64,000 nucleotides of DNA from Paenibacillus rhizosphaerae (GCF_014192015.1 NZ_JACHXJ010000003.1:372001-436000); one strand, 5' to 3'. Shown: positions 50,577-59,199, numbered from the stretch's first letter. The notes: generated from the letters alone by a model not told the origin. Made by a program: numbers and translations.

Positions 50577-51662
50577 TCAGCTGCCGCTGCGGGTCACGTC
50601 CATCGCCATTTCCTGCGCTTTCAAGCACAGCTCAGCGGCCATAAAGGCGTGCTCCTGCGTCATGGCGTTCTCGGTCCGGTTCAGGCAGTCAAGAATGAGT
50701 TCCCCAAAGAACGGATATCCAACCTGCCCGGCAACATGAAAATGGTACTCCCCTTCTTGATTGACCAGGTAGACATGATTGCCGGACCGGTCGCGGGCGA
50801 TATCGATATATTTTCTTAGCTCAATATAACCTTCGGTTCCCAAGATGACCGTCCGGCCGTCCCCCCAAGTCCCTAATCCGTCCGGCGTAAACCAATCCAC
50901 CCGAAAATATTGTGTGGCCCCATTGTCCCCCAGAAGGGTAGCGTCACCAAAGTCTTCAAGCTCCGGATACTCAGGGTTGTTGTAGTTTGCAACTTTACTG
51001 TGCAGAACCTCCGCCTTCTTACAACCCGCATAGAACAGGAACTGTTCGACCTGATGGCTGCCGATATCGCATAAAATTCCTCCATATTGCTTCTTTTGAA
51101 AAAACCACTCCGGCCGAGACGAAGCATTTAACCGATGCGGCCCGAATCCCGTCACCTGCAGCACCCGCCCAATCGCGCCCTGCTCGATGAGCTGCCCGGC
51201 ATAAACCGCCGATTCGACATGAAGCCTTTCGCTGTAGTAAACCATATATTTTTTTCCGGTTTCAAGCACCTTGGCGCGGGCCGACTCCAGCTGCTCAAGC
51301 GTCGTGAAGGGGGCTTTATCCGTAAAATAATCTTTGCCTGCGTCCATCACCCGAAGCCCCAGCGCGCAGCGTTCCGAAGTCACGGCTGCTCCCGCTATGA
51401 GCTGAACCTGCGGATCAGCCAAAATCTCCTCCTCGGACGCAGCAATCGTTACTTGAGGGTAGGTTTGTACAAATGCTTCCGCTTTGGCTCGGTCGCGGTC
51501 ATAAACCCACTTTAAGGTAGCGCCTGCTTCGAGCAGCCCGTTTACCATTCCATAGATATGTCCATGATCCAGCGCCACCGCAGCGATCACAAATTCACCC
51601 GGCTTGACCACCGGATTCGGTTTGCCTTTCGGAGCATAATTCATTCCGTCGTTCTTCTGCAT
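50577..51662 (-). CDS. Gfo/Idh/MocA-family oxidoreductase
   Basis: A 361-residue NAD(P)-dependent dehydrogenase. N-terminal Rossmann-like half with VIAAVALDHGHIYGMVNGLL (a variant of the usual G-x-G), the D-K-A-P signature (FTDKAPF) in place of E-K-P, and the C-terminal beta-sheet dimer domain with GSHQVEQFLFY. ATG 51662 has AAAGGG nine bases upstream; ATG 51671 is possible. Second gene of a leftward operon after another Gfo/Idh/MocA gene; substrate probably a sugar or inositol derivative. Confidence 0.86.
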   Translation of the reverse strand: MQKNDGMNYAPKGKPNPVVKPGEFVIAAVALDHGHIYGMVNGLLEAGATLKWVYDRDRAKAEAFVQTYPQVTIAASEEEILADPQVQLIAGAAVTSERCALGLRVMDAGKDYFTDKAPFTTLEQLESARAKVLETGKKYMVYYSERLHVESAVYAGQLIEQGAIGRVLQVTGFGPHRLNASSRPEWFFQKKQYGGILCDIGSHQVEQFLFYAGCKKAEVLHSKVANYNNPEYPELEDFGDATLLGDNGATQYFRVDWFTPDGLGTWGDGRTVILGTEGYIELRKYIDIARDRSGNHVYLVNQEGEYHFHVAGQVGYPFFGELILDCLNRTENAMTQEHAFMAAELCLKAQEMAMDVTRSGS

Positions 51663-51712
51663 CTGCTTCATCCCTTTCGCGTTTAAAGGTTCTCAGTCCC
51701 ATCCGTTGGGAT

Positions 51713-52894
51713 TCACTTATCGTCCGTCGATTGTCCGTTCTTTTCGCCGTAATGGCTTCCTGTGGTTATTTTTAGATCCGCAAAATTTTCAATGCTGCTG
51801 GCCTTTTCATAAAAATGAGGTACATTCTTCATCAGACCCTCCCGCGTATAGAAAGGATCGTCCTGCTGCAGGGGAAGTTTGACCTTTTCTCCGGTGCTAG
51901 CCGATTTGTAAATACTCATAATGAGTTCCAACGTATTCCTTCCGCTGATTCCGTCTATCAACACCGACGTCCCTGTCTCAATGGCATTCAGCACATTATC
52001 GATCTGTGCCGTATGGCCTTCGTATGGCAGATCCGGCAGCTCGTTGTAGTATTGCTGGATTTTCTCTTCGAGAGAGGGTTCCCGCTTCGGGAAGCCGTTC
52101 GGCAGTGACCTGGAAGCCGTGACCCGCCACGGCGCCGAGATCCGGGCATGCTCACCCTGGAAAATAAACTGCTGTTCTTCACCATGATGAACGACGGAGC
52201 TTGTAATTTGCCCTAAGCTGCCGTTCGGATATTTAAGAATCGCGATGGACAGATCCTCCACTTCCGCATTGTCATGGGCGACGTTGCTCATATAAGCCTG
52301 AAGCTCGCTGGGCTGACCCAGCATCCAGAGCAAGGCGTCGATATGATGAACCGCATGATTCAGCGTAGGACCGCCTCCCTCCTTCTCCCACGTGCCGCGC
52401 CACCACAAATCGTAATAGCAATGGCCTCGCCACCAGTACGAATCCACCTGGGCATGAAGAATCCGGCCGGCCAATCCGCTGTCAACCACGTGCTTCAGCT
52501 TCATAATCGGATTTCTGAAGCGATTTTGAGCAACAACGGACAGTACCTTCCCGCTTTGTTCCGCAGCCTCGATCATGGCATCGCATTCTTCAAGAGAAGA
52601 GGCCATAGGCTTTTCCACGATCACATGACGGCCTGCATTCAGGAAATCAATAGTAACAGGCGCATGAACAAACGGAGGCATACACACAGAAACCAGATCA
52701 ATTTCCTGATCAAGCAGTTCCTTGTAATCCTTAACGATGACAGCGTCCAAACCGTATTGCTCCCGCTTAGCCTCGGCTTTCTCGGGATAAAGATCGCATA
52801 AAGCAACAATTTTGCAGCGGTCCTTAAATTGCAGATAACCTTCGATATGAGCGGACGAAATCGCCCCGGTCCCTATAATCGCAACCTTGATCAT
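51713..52894 (-). CDS. Gfo/Idh/MocA-family oxidoreductase
   Basis: A 393-residue dehydrogenase. KVAIIGTGAISSAHIEGYLQ nucleotide-binding start, E-K-P-M catalytic signature (VIVEKPMASS, Lys about 97), and GGGPTLNHAVHHIDALLWMLG in the catalytic half. ATG 52894 follows GGGAGG. First gene of the pair, divergent from an AraC activator with a cupin sensor, the normal Paenibacillus layout for uptake-independent sugar derivative metabolism. Substrate not determined. Confidence 0.9.
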   Translation of the reverse strand: MIKVAIIGTGAISSAHIEGYLQFKDRCKIVALCDLYPEKAEAKREQYGLDAVIVKDYKELLDQEIDLVSVCMPPFVHAPVTIDFLNAGRHVIVEKPMASSLEECDAMIEAAEQSGKVLSVVAQNRFRNPIMKLKHVVDSGLAGRILHAQVDSYWWRGHCYYDLWWRGTWEKEGGGPTLNHAVHHIDALLWMLGQPSELQAYMSNVAHDNAEVEDLSIAILKYPNGSLGQITSSVVHHGEEQQFIFQGEHARISAPWRVTASRSLPNGFPKREPSLEEKIQQYYNELPDLPYEGHTAQIDNVLNAIETGTSVLIDGISGRNTLELIMSIYKSASTGEKVKLPLQQDDPFYTREGLMKNVPHFYEKASSIENFADLKITTGSHYGEKNGQSTDDK

Positions 52895-53060
52895 CCAATT
52901 AACCTCCCGTGAGCTTCATTCATTGGTATATAAGGATATTAACTGAAGCTGCGAGAACTTTGTGCTTCGCTGTGGGGGGAAAAATAACACTGGATTGCGG
53001 TTATGAGATAGAATAGATTCGAACCCTAATAAAAACGAGGGACGAAGGAGGCAAGGGGTC

Positions 53061-53945
53061 ATGTCTTTTGTTGCGGGTAATTATAGCGAGGTGCCCCTGC
53101 ATTTTGCCTATAAGCGAAAAAGCGTCAACTATGAGCATAGAGAAACCTTTCATTCCCACCTTGGGGTGGAAATATTGTTGATCCATCAAGGGAAAGGGAC
53201 GATGATCGTCAATAACATCCGCTACGACATCAAACCGGGCATGCTCTGCATTTTTCAACCTTATCAGCTTCATCATCTCAAGCTCGAATACGATGATGGC
53301 CAATGCTTTGAACGTTCCCTTGTGACCTTTGAACCGACGATGTTTGAGTCTTATTTTGAAAAATGGCCATCCCTTCACTCCTTTTACAAATTCATGTATT
53401 TAGGGGAGCTTCCTTTTCCGTGCATGTATGATACCGGGGATGAGCTTCGCATTCTGGACGCTGTTTTCAAAAGCCTGGATGATCAATTACCGATGCTTTC
53501 AGAGGCAGAAAGATATGAGGAATTTTCTTTATTTCTCGTCATGCTGTACCGCTCGATCAAACATGCGTGGGATCAGCGGACGGAAGCCGGGCAGCCTACG
53601 GCCCTACGTAAGAATCATCAGGTGGAGCACATATTGACATGGATCGAGGCCAACTATGCATTACCGTTTCGGCTGGACGACATGGCCAAATCGCTGCATT
53701 TATCTCCCTATCATGTATCGCATCTCTTCAAAGAGACAACAGGAATCAGCATCTCCGAATACATCATGGCCCGCCGGGTCCATCAATCCGTACTGCTGTT
53801 AACGACCACCAAAAAACCAATCTCGCTCATTGCCGAGGAGATTGGTTTAGCAAACAGCTCTTATTATTGTAAATTGTTCAAACAGCGCATGGGCATTACG
53901 CCCCACCAGTATCGCAAGAAATGGGCCAGGAACTTAAAATCATAA
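53061..53945 (+). CDS. AraC-family regulator with cupin sensor domain
   Basis: A 294-residue protein. Cupin ligand domain at about 15-100 (FHSHLGVEILLIHQGKGTMIV), and two helix-turn-helix repeats at about 190-290 (LDDMAKSLHLSPYHVSHLFK, and LIAEEIGLANSSYYCKLFKQ). Divergent from the Gfo/Idh/MocA pair and so its likely activator. Its stop lies five bases before the 75-bp repeat that carries its terminator. Confidence 0.9.
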   Translation: MSFVAGNYSEVPLHFAYKRKSVNYEHRETFHSHLGVEILLIHQGKGTMIVNNIRYDIKPGMLCIFQPYQLHHLKLEYDDGQCFERSLVTFEPTMFESYFEKWPSLHSFYKFMYLGELPFPCMYDTGDELRILDAVFKSLDDQLPMLSEAERYEEFSLFLVMLYRSIKHAWDQRTEAGQPTALRKNHQVEHILTWIEANYALPFRLDDMAKSLHLSPYHVSHLFKETTGISISEYIMARRVHQSVLLLTTTKKPISLIAEEIGLANSSYYCKLFKQRMGITPHQYRKKWARNLKS

Positions 53946-53949
53946 TAAT

Positions 53950-54024
53950 AAAATGAAAAACAAAAAACCCTTGATTCCCAAGGGTTTTCTTCTATGGAGC
54001 CTAGGGGGATCGCAGCGCTGACCT
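53950..54024 (+). repeat. 75-bp direct repeat copy A: terminator plus tRNA-Ala-like 3' end
   Basis: Identical to 56811-56885 by eye over all 75 bases. It holds an intrinsic terminator (AAACCCTTGATTCCCAAGGGTTTT) at 53965-53988, read here as two arms around ATTC. Then, in antisense, comes a sequence whose minus-strand reading AGGTCAGCG...CTAGGCTCCA matches the 3' end of a Bacillales tRNA-Ala except three bases in the T-arm. The T-stem no longer pairs, so it is not a functional tRNA. Confidence 0.88.
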
Positions 54025-54208
54025 GCGGGCTTATGAGTCCGAAAACAAACAGAGTCAAAGAGGTAATCGTCAAGTCCATGACTGTGATTGGAAAGTTATC
54101 TTGTGCGGCGTATAATGTAGCAATCACAGTAAGAACGGTCTCAACAAAAAGAACTACGTACAAAAGGGTGTATATTGCTCGTCTTACCCGTTTTGGCTTG
54201 ATCACTCG
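54025..54208 (-). pseudogene. Possible truncated small membrane protein downstream of the PBP gene
   Basis: After the PBP stop the minus strand keeps an open frame (GTG at about 54208) encoding a basic start (IKPKRVRRAIYT) and two hydrophobic spans (LLYVVLFVETVLTVIATLYAA region and MDLTITSLTLFVFGLIS). The frame then runs into the 75-bp repeat and its terminator, so the natural end is lost or the gene is chimeric. No ribosome site is clear. It may be chance, but the paired hydrophobic segments are suggestive. Confidence 0.3.
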
Positions 54209-54227
54209 GGACAGAATTAGCCGCCTA

Positions 54228-56507
54228 TCAGTTATCGCCAACTTCTTCGCCGGACTTGCCACCTGCCGAATCGCTGGTTGACGTATCCTTCGATCCGGAC
54301 TCGTCCTCCGTGGAGGAGGATGAGGTATCCTGCGATGCCTCGTCACCCTTGACCGGCTTCAGCGTCAGTTGGACGGAACGCTTGCCGTTCTTGTCCGTGA
54401 CCAGCTGCTCGGTGACGTATCCTTCGCCTTGGACGGTAACCGAGCATTTCAGCAAGGTTAAAATATCCAGCGCATCGCGCAGCGATTCGCCTTTGAGATC
54501 CGGCACCGTCATCTTATCGGTCTCCTCAGTGAGCAGATACATACGCTGTCCCGGGCTCATCGGCGTTTCCGCTGCCGGGAACTGCCGGATGACCGAGGCG
54601 CCCTTACCGATCGTTTCAAAATCGATACCGGCGTTTAGCAGCTTTTGTTTGGCATCCTTCACTGCCAGTTTTGTCAGCGTCGGCACCGCAGGGCGTTCCA
54701 CCGTCGTTTTGCCGTCCGACGTTTTTTTGGTGGTGGTTTTCGGCACGCCCATGTACGGCAGGGCCTGGGACACGATTTTCTTAAAGATCGGCGCCGCCAC
54801 CGTGCTTCCGCCGACATCAGGATCATTCGGCTGGTCCACAATGACAATAAGGGCGATCTTCGGATCGTTCACCGGCGCAAAGCCGATAAAGGAGACGACG
54901 GATTTCGAATAATCCGGTTTTCTGTCCGGGCCATATTTAACCGCGGTACCTGTTTTACCGGCCACCCGATAGCCTTCGATATATGCTTTTTTTCCGGTAC
55001 CGATCACCCGGTCCGCCACAACCTGCTCCAGATAGCTGCTCGTTTCCTTGGCGGCTTCCGGGGAAATGACCTGCCGGATGACCTTGCTCGTATCCGGAGA
55101 CTCAATCACTTTGCCTGTATCCGGATCGGTAATCTCTTTGATGATATGCGGTATCTTCAATTTGCCGCCATTCGCCACCACGCTGATCGCCGCCAGCTGC
55201 TGGATCGGTGTCACGGACACGCCGTGGCCATAAGAAGCGGTCGCCACTTCGACCGGACCCGGAAGGTTGATCGTGGTCGAGACTTCGCCGGGCAGCTCGA
55301 TGCCTGTCTTCTGACCGAACCCGAAGTCCTTGATATATTTCAGCAGCCGGTCTTTCCCGAGCATTTCCGAGCCCAGCTTGACGAAGGCGACGTTACTGGA
55401 GCGCTTCACGCCTTCCAGGTACGTGATCGGCCCCCATCCTGAGCGGACAATGTCATGAAGGGGCGTATGAGTCCCTTTGACATAGATTTGTCCGGACTGG
55501 TAGATGGCATTCGGATTAAACAGTTTCTCCTGCACCGCACCGGCGAGCGTCACGATCTTGAATGTTGAGCCCGGTTCGTACGTTGCCTTGACAGCATAGT
55601 TAAAAAAGTCCTTCTGATCATTCGCGGGATCCCAATACGTATTCGGGTTGAACGTCGGCAGGTTCGCCATCCCGAGAATTTCCATCGTCTTCGGATCGGC
55701 CGCAATGACCGTCATGCTGATCGGTTTGTATTTCTCATACGTTTCTTTCATCGCGTCTTCGATATAATACTGGATCGTGTCGTCGATCGTCAGCTTTACA
55801 TTTTTACCATTGACAGCCGGCTTGTACACCATATTCGCTTCGGGAAGCCGGTCCCCTTGCCGGTCGCTTTCATATTTCATTTCTCCGGGGATGCCCTTCA
55901 GAACATCATCTTTGTATGCCTCAAGACCGGCGACAGCCTCACCGTCGCGGTTGGTATAACCCAAAATATGAGCTGCAAGTGTCCCTTTTGGATAATACCG
56001 CTTCTGCTCCTTAAGCAGGCCTAGCCCGGTCTCCATTACTTTTTTTTCTTTCTTAAGCTGGTCCATTAACTCATTGTTGAAATCAACGATCTGTTCCTTT
56101 TTCGTTTCGTCAATTTTCCACCCTTCATTCCGAACCTCCCGATTAGTAAGGTATTTCCCATCCTTATTAGCATTTACAAGTGCCTTAAGCTCGCTTTCAG
56201 CCTTGCCCAAAATTTTGTGCAGTCCTTCGATAATTTCGTTCTCCAGCCCATTCTCGTGAATGACGGCCGGATTGACGATCACCGTATAAGCCGGAATGTC
56301 GGATGCGAGAATATCGCCGTTCCGGTCTGCGATCGTGCCGCGGGTTGCCGGAATCGGGACCTTTTTCGTCCACTGGGCTACCGCCCGCTCGTGCCAGTCT
56401 TGTCCTTTGACTACCTGTAGCGTAAATACCCGTATCAACAGAACAACAAAAAGGAGGGTGATGAATCCTCCTAGGAGCAGTGTGCGAAGCTTTAATCTTT
56501 TAATCAT
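54228..56507 (-). CDS. Class B penicillin-binding protein with PASTA domains (SpoVD/PBP2B-like)
   Basis: A 759-residue transpeptidase. One membrane anchor at about 9-30, a pedestal domain, and a catalytic domain with S314-T-F-K317, S370-S-N372 and K518-T-G520. Two PASTA modules follow at about 585-715, then a Ser/Thr/Asp-rich tail. SpoVD makes spore cortex and PBP2B acts in division; both normally sit in the mraW-mra cluster, which is absent here, so this is a stand-alone paralogue. Start behind GAGGGGAG, overlapping the stop of a 45-codon upstream ORF. The whole unit is boxed by exact 75-bp repeats. Confidence 0.92.
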   Translation of the reverse strand: MIKRLKLRTLLLGGFITLLFVVLLIRVFTLQVVKGQDWHERAVAQWTKKVPIPATRGTIADRNGDILASDIPAYTVIVNPAVIHENGLENEIIEGLHKILGKAESELKALVNANKDGKYLTNREVRNEGWKIDETKKEQIVDFNNELMDQLKKEKKVMETGLGLLKEQKRYYPKGTLAAHILGYTNRDGEAVAGLEAYKDDVLKGIPGEMKYESDRQGDRLPEANMVYKPAVNGKNVKLTIDDTIQYYIEDAMKETYEKYKPISMTVIAADPKTMEILGMANLPTFNPNTYWDPANDQKDFFNYAVKATYEPGSTFKIVTLAGAVQEKLFNPNAIYQSGQIYVKGTHTPLHDIVRSGWGPITYLEGVKRSSNVAFVKLGSEMLGKDRLLKYIKDFGFGQKTGIELPGEVSTTINLPGPVEVATASYGHGVSVTPIQQLAAISVVANGGKLKIPHIIKEITDPDTGKVIESPDTSKVIRQVISPEAAKETSSYLEQVVADRVIGTGKKAYIEGYRVAGKTGTAVKYGPDRKPDYSKSVVSFIGFAPVNDPKIALIVIVDQPNDPDVGGSTVAAPIFKKIVSQALPYMGVPKTTTKKTSDGKTTVERPAVPTLTKLAVKDAKQKLLNAGIDFETIGKGASVIRQFPAAETPMSPGQRMYLLTEETDKMTVPDLKGESLRDALDILTLLKCSVTVQGEGYVTEQLVTDKNGKRSVQLTLKPVKGDEASQDTSSSSTEDESGSKDTSTSDSAGGKSGEEVGDN

Positions 56508-56637
56508 ACTCTCCCCTCACAAGCTCTATATCCTCAAGGTAACTGTAATATTTCTCTCCGTATTTGTTACGAATATTTTTTTGTGTCTTGCTCATCTGGC
56601 TTATAAAATTTCTTTGAGCTCGGTTTAATTTCGCCAT
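56500..56637 (-). CDS. 45-residue small protein coupled to the PBP gene
   Basis: ATG 56637 to TAA at 56502-56500. The peptide begins MAKLNRAQRNFISQMSKTQK and ends LEDIELVRGEYD: highly charged, basic first half, acidic end, no membrane span. GGGGTGAT lies three bases upstream of the ATG. Its stop codon overlaps the PBP start (ATGATTAA), so translation is coupled and the PBP ribosome site GAGGGGAG is inside this ORF. It occupies the position of ftsL before pbpB but is not FtsL-like. No family recognised. Could be a mere leader peptide. Confidence 0.55.
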   Translation of the reverse strand: MAKLNRAQRNFISQMSKTQKNIRNKYGEKYYSYLEDIELVRGEYD

Positions 56638-56810
56638 AACATCACCCCAGAACCAGTTTAATACAAAAGTCCATAATTGGCGATACTTGGAAATCCCCTT
56701 CCCCGGCTAAATAGACTAAGAATTGTCCGAATTCCTTTCTGGTACAGTTTTGTCGATGAACATATCTATATCCAAACGTCCCCACCATTATATTGAATTA
56801 GGCCAAACTG
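56638..56810. other. Promoter region of the PBP unit
   Basis: AT-rich spacer between repeat copy B and the small ORF. It should hold the leftward promoter for the small ORF and PBP; I see no convincing sigma-A or sporulation-sigma match. No gene-like frame. Confidence 0.4.
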
Positions 56811-56885
56811 AAAATGAAAAACAAAAAACCCTTGATTCCCAAGGGTTTTCTTCTATGGAGCCTAGGGGGATCGCAGCGCTGACCT
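56811..56885 (+). repeat. 75-bp direct repeat copy B: terminator plus tRNA-Ala-like 3' end
   Basis: Exact second copy of 53950-54024. Beyond the shared part, the minus strand continues as GCACTGGCAGCGATG before AGGTC, which resembles the anticodon arm of tRNA-Ala(GGC) (loop CTGGCAG), so this copy keeps more of the tRNA 3' half than copy A. The 5' half of the tRNA is not present. Confidence 0.88.
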
Positions 56886-56965
56886 CATCGCTGCCAGTGC
56901 TGGAAACGTATTATGGTTGAATTGGATAAATTGTGAAAAGGGAGCTGATTTTAATGGGCCGCGAT

Positions 56966-57349
56966 TTACCAACGAAAATGCCTTATATTGCCCATCGTAT
57001 CGGCCACATCGATCGTTACATTGCGCACGCTCAGCAGCCCACGCTTGTAACTATGGCCCTGTTCGTCAACGAAATCGGATAACGGCAGGCTGGATTTGAC
57101 GGCAGGCAGTACATCCACTTTATAAGTGTACTTGTCATCGATGGTGATTTTGGCATTGAACCATACATGTCCAGTGTGGTTCTGTACCAATAAGTGTCCA
57201 TTTGTAACGCCAATCTCGGCAATGGGGACCGGACTGGTCGGCGCGGGCACGCATCCCGTCATCATGCTGGCAAGGCAGACAATCAACAAGAAAGATGAGC
57301 CGATTCTCATTGTAGGCTTACTTATGAAATTCATCAGGTTTATCCGCAT
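56966..57349 (-). CDS. Small lipoprotein of unknown function
   Basis: A 127-residue protein with a lipoprotein signal peptide ending in A-S-M-M-T-G-C (Cys about 33), then P-A-P-T-S-P-V-P and a beta-rich domain of about 90 residues. ATG 57349 has AAAGGA nine bases upstream; an upstream ATG at 57367 overlaps the previous stop. Last gene of the leftward arm of the envelope cluster. Not recognised beyond lipidation; FxxAxL-type folds (FNAKITIDDKYTYKVDVL) suggest a small beta-sandwich. Confidence 0.7.
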   Translation of the reverse strand: MRINLMNFISKPTMRIGSSFLLIVCLASMMTGCVPAPTSPVPIAEIGVTNGHLLVQNHTGHVWFNAKITIDDKYTYKVDVLPAVKSSLPLSDFVDEQGHSYKRGLLSVRNVTIDVADTMGNIRHFRW

Positions 57350-57363
57350 GATCCACGTTCCTT

Positions 57364-58773
57364 TCATTCTGATTCAACAGACAATGCAAGGTCAAAGAAC
57401 AGATTGGGCGAGGAGGGGTGGCTACGGTGCACCTCAACAGCTATGACATTAGCCCCCTTCAGCAGCTTGTTCAAATGGGCTTTTAGATCAATTCTTCGAT
57501 AAAAGGTAAACTCATTTGGAAATGCCAGCGAGGATTCAGTTAAGATTCCCGATAGAATGGCGTCCCTGGATATTTCCTGGCCGTTCAGATAAACGGCGTA
57601 ACCGTCCTCATAAGCGATATTCAAAACTAAATCGGATAGCTCCTTCGGATCGACATCCAAGTCAAACGACTTGCGGAAATAATAAGTTGGGGACTTCACG
57701 GTCTCCAGGTTTGTTTGAACATAAGTCTGCCGCTCCCCGTTATTCGTATTTCCCAAAGGAGCCCTGCCGAACTTCCAGTCGGAATCGTTGTATTCCGGAC
57801 TGCGCCAATCGTTAGCAGGCAGTGGAACCGTTTCCGTATGAGATGTTTCAATGATCGGTCCCTCTCCCACCAGGTCCCCCCCTTCCGGTAAAGCGGATTG
57901 GATTGCCTCGCTGCCTGAATGATAGCGCCATATAGATTGAATCCCCACGAGAGGGATTTCCTGTTTTTCTTTCAACGTAGTCAGGTTCCATGATGCCAGA
58001 TTCTGCGCATCCTGTTCCAGTTGATCCAGCACTTGTCCTTGTTTATTTTCAGCTTTAATGAACAACGTATTATCTGTGGCTTCCAATACCGTAATGAAGG
58101 GCTTTTCCTTCAGCCTGTTTAAATCCCAAACTTCCCAGCCCTCATATTCGGTGGGCATATCATCGGAAGACTGCTGCGTAACGGCCAATTTAAGAACATA
58201 AACGGAATCATGGATGAAAACTGCGTTAATTCCGGCGGCTCTGAACGCGTTCCATACTTCGGGAAGCTTCGGATCTTTGCTCAGCCAGACGAAGTTGAAA
58301 AGCTTCTTATTTTCATTAGCCGTCCTGCGAATCCATTCCAACTGATCGTCTCCCGCATCCGATAACCGATCGGCGTTCAGGAAGAACATCCTGGCGTTTC
58401 CATGACTGGCCGTATACACCGATTTTCCATAACCCGGAAGAGTCCCGGTAGGCACATGGGGATAAGCCTGGTTGAAACGCTGTTCCGTCGTAGAACCGTC
58501 ATATATGGGATAAATCTGAGACGCTAGCGTTTCCGGATGACTCTGCAGCAACTGATCGGATGCGACAAAGTACGAAACGTCCCGGAATTGCTTGATCGAA
58601 TCCCCGATTTCCCCTTCCTGCTCACTAAAATAACCGAATCGAAACGAGATGGACGATGCGGCGGGTGTCTTGAATCCTGCCATCGGCACTCTTGTCCAAT
58701 AGAAGGAACACCAAAGCACACAAATAAGCACCAACAGTGAAAAGGATAGTTTATATTTGGAAATAATCACCAT
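57364..58773 (-). CDS. Exported phosphoesterase-like protein with C-terminal beta-sandwich, ligands missing
   Basis: A 469-residue protein: membrane anchor or signal at about 8-27, then a domain (about 40-200) that follows the strand order of calcineurin-like phosphoesterases (ARMFFLNADRLSDAGDDQLEW, then AFRAAGINAVFIHDSVY) but has none of the metal motifs GD, GNH or GHxH. The C-terminal part (about 300-468) is a galactose-binding-like sandwich (NDSDWKFGRAPLGNTNNGE, YYFRKSFDL, EDGYAVYLNGQEI, NVIAVEVH) often fused to phosphoesterases. Probably a non-catalytic relative of the active enzyme at 60127. Start behind GGAGGTGAGG. Confidence 0.68.
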   Translation of the reverse strand: MVIISKYKLSFSLLVLICVLWCSFYWTRVPMAGFKTPAASSISFRFGYFSEQEGEIGDSIKQFRDVSYFVASDQLLQSHPETLASQIYPIYDGSTTEQRFNQAYPHVPTGTLPGYGKSVYTASHGNARMFFLNADRLSDAGDDQLEWIRRTANENKKLFNFVWLSKDPKLPEVWNAFRAAGINAVFIHDSVYVLKLAVTQQSSDDMPTEYEGWEVWDLNRLKEKPFITVLEATDNTLFIKAENKQGQVLDQLEQDAQNLASWNLTTLKEKQEIPLVGIQSIWRYHSGSEAIQSALPEGGDLVGEGPIIETSHTETVPLPANDWRSPEYNDSDWKFGRAPLGNTNNGERQTYVQTNLETVKSPTYYFRKSFDLDVDPKELSDLVLNIAYEDGYAVYLNGQEISRDAILSGILTESSLAFPNEFTFYRRIDLKAHLNKLLKGANVIAVEVHRSHPSSPNLFFDLALSVESE

Positions 58774-58775
58774 GA

Positions 58776-59168
58776 CTAACCCTCACCTCCGGGCAACGTG
58801 TTCGGCAGAGCTGGCCACCACAGGATGGTGTGGTACACGGTTGGCCACAGGATGACCAGATTGACAACAAAGGCAATGGCAAATCCGATCGTCCATGGTC
58901 TCAGATCAACCTCTTTCCGTCCGATCGTCCAGTGGAATATAGCCCATGAGACCAACCAAACGAGCAGTCCTACCGTTTCTTTACCGGCATAGGGACCGAT
59001 ACCCCACCAAGAGGGGATCCAGGAGCCTATCTTCAGCAAAATCGCATTCGCTTTGAGCGGATTGTAATAACTCCATAAGTGACTGGCCGTTGTCGCAAGG
59101 ATACCGAGATATACTGACAGCAGAACGGATGCGACCTCGCCCGTTTTTCGTTGCTTGTCTTTTTTCAT
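58776..59168 (-). CDS. Four-span membrane protein, unknown function
   Basis: A 130-residue protein with about four hydrophobic spans and several Trp and His residues (SHLWSYYNPL, FHWTIG, TVYHTILWWPAL). The stop is two bases before the next gene's start, so the arm is a tight operon. No family recognised. Conserved-looking His near span ends could bind a metal or heme, but this is speculation. Confidence 0.7.
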   Translation of the reverse strand: MKKDKQRKTGEVASVLLSVYLGILATTASHLWSYYNPLKANAILLKIGSWIPSWWGIGPYAGKETVGLLVWLVSWAIFHWTIGRKEVDLRPWTIGFAIAFVVNLVILWPTVYHTILWWPALPNTLPGGEG

Positions 59169-59199
59169 GATGTTCTCCCCCAGTGGATCGTCTTCAGAT

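Noticed and set aside
53950..54024. Functional tRNA-Ala gene
   Set aside because: Only the 3' part is present and the T-stem carries mismatches that break pairing; no D-arm or 5' acceptor strand is found.
53994..54281. Frame beginning MEPRGIAALT (also inside 56723-56920)
   Set aside because: It is the translation of the antisense T-arm of a tRNA-like sequence within the 75-bp repeat, a frequent source of false proteins.
54228..56507. Complete genomic island or prophage between the 75-bp repeats
   Set aside because: The segment is only 2.8 kb and contains no integrase, phage or transfer gene; I report the repeats but not an island.
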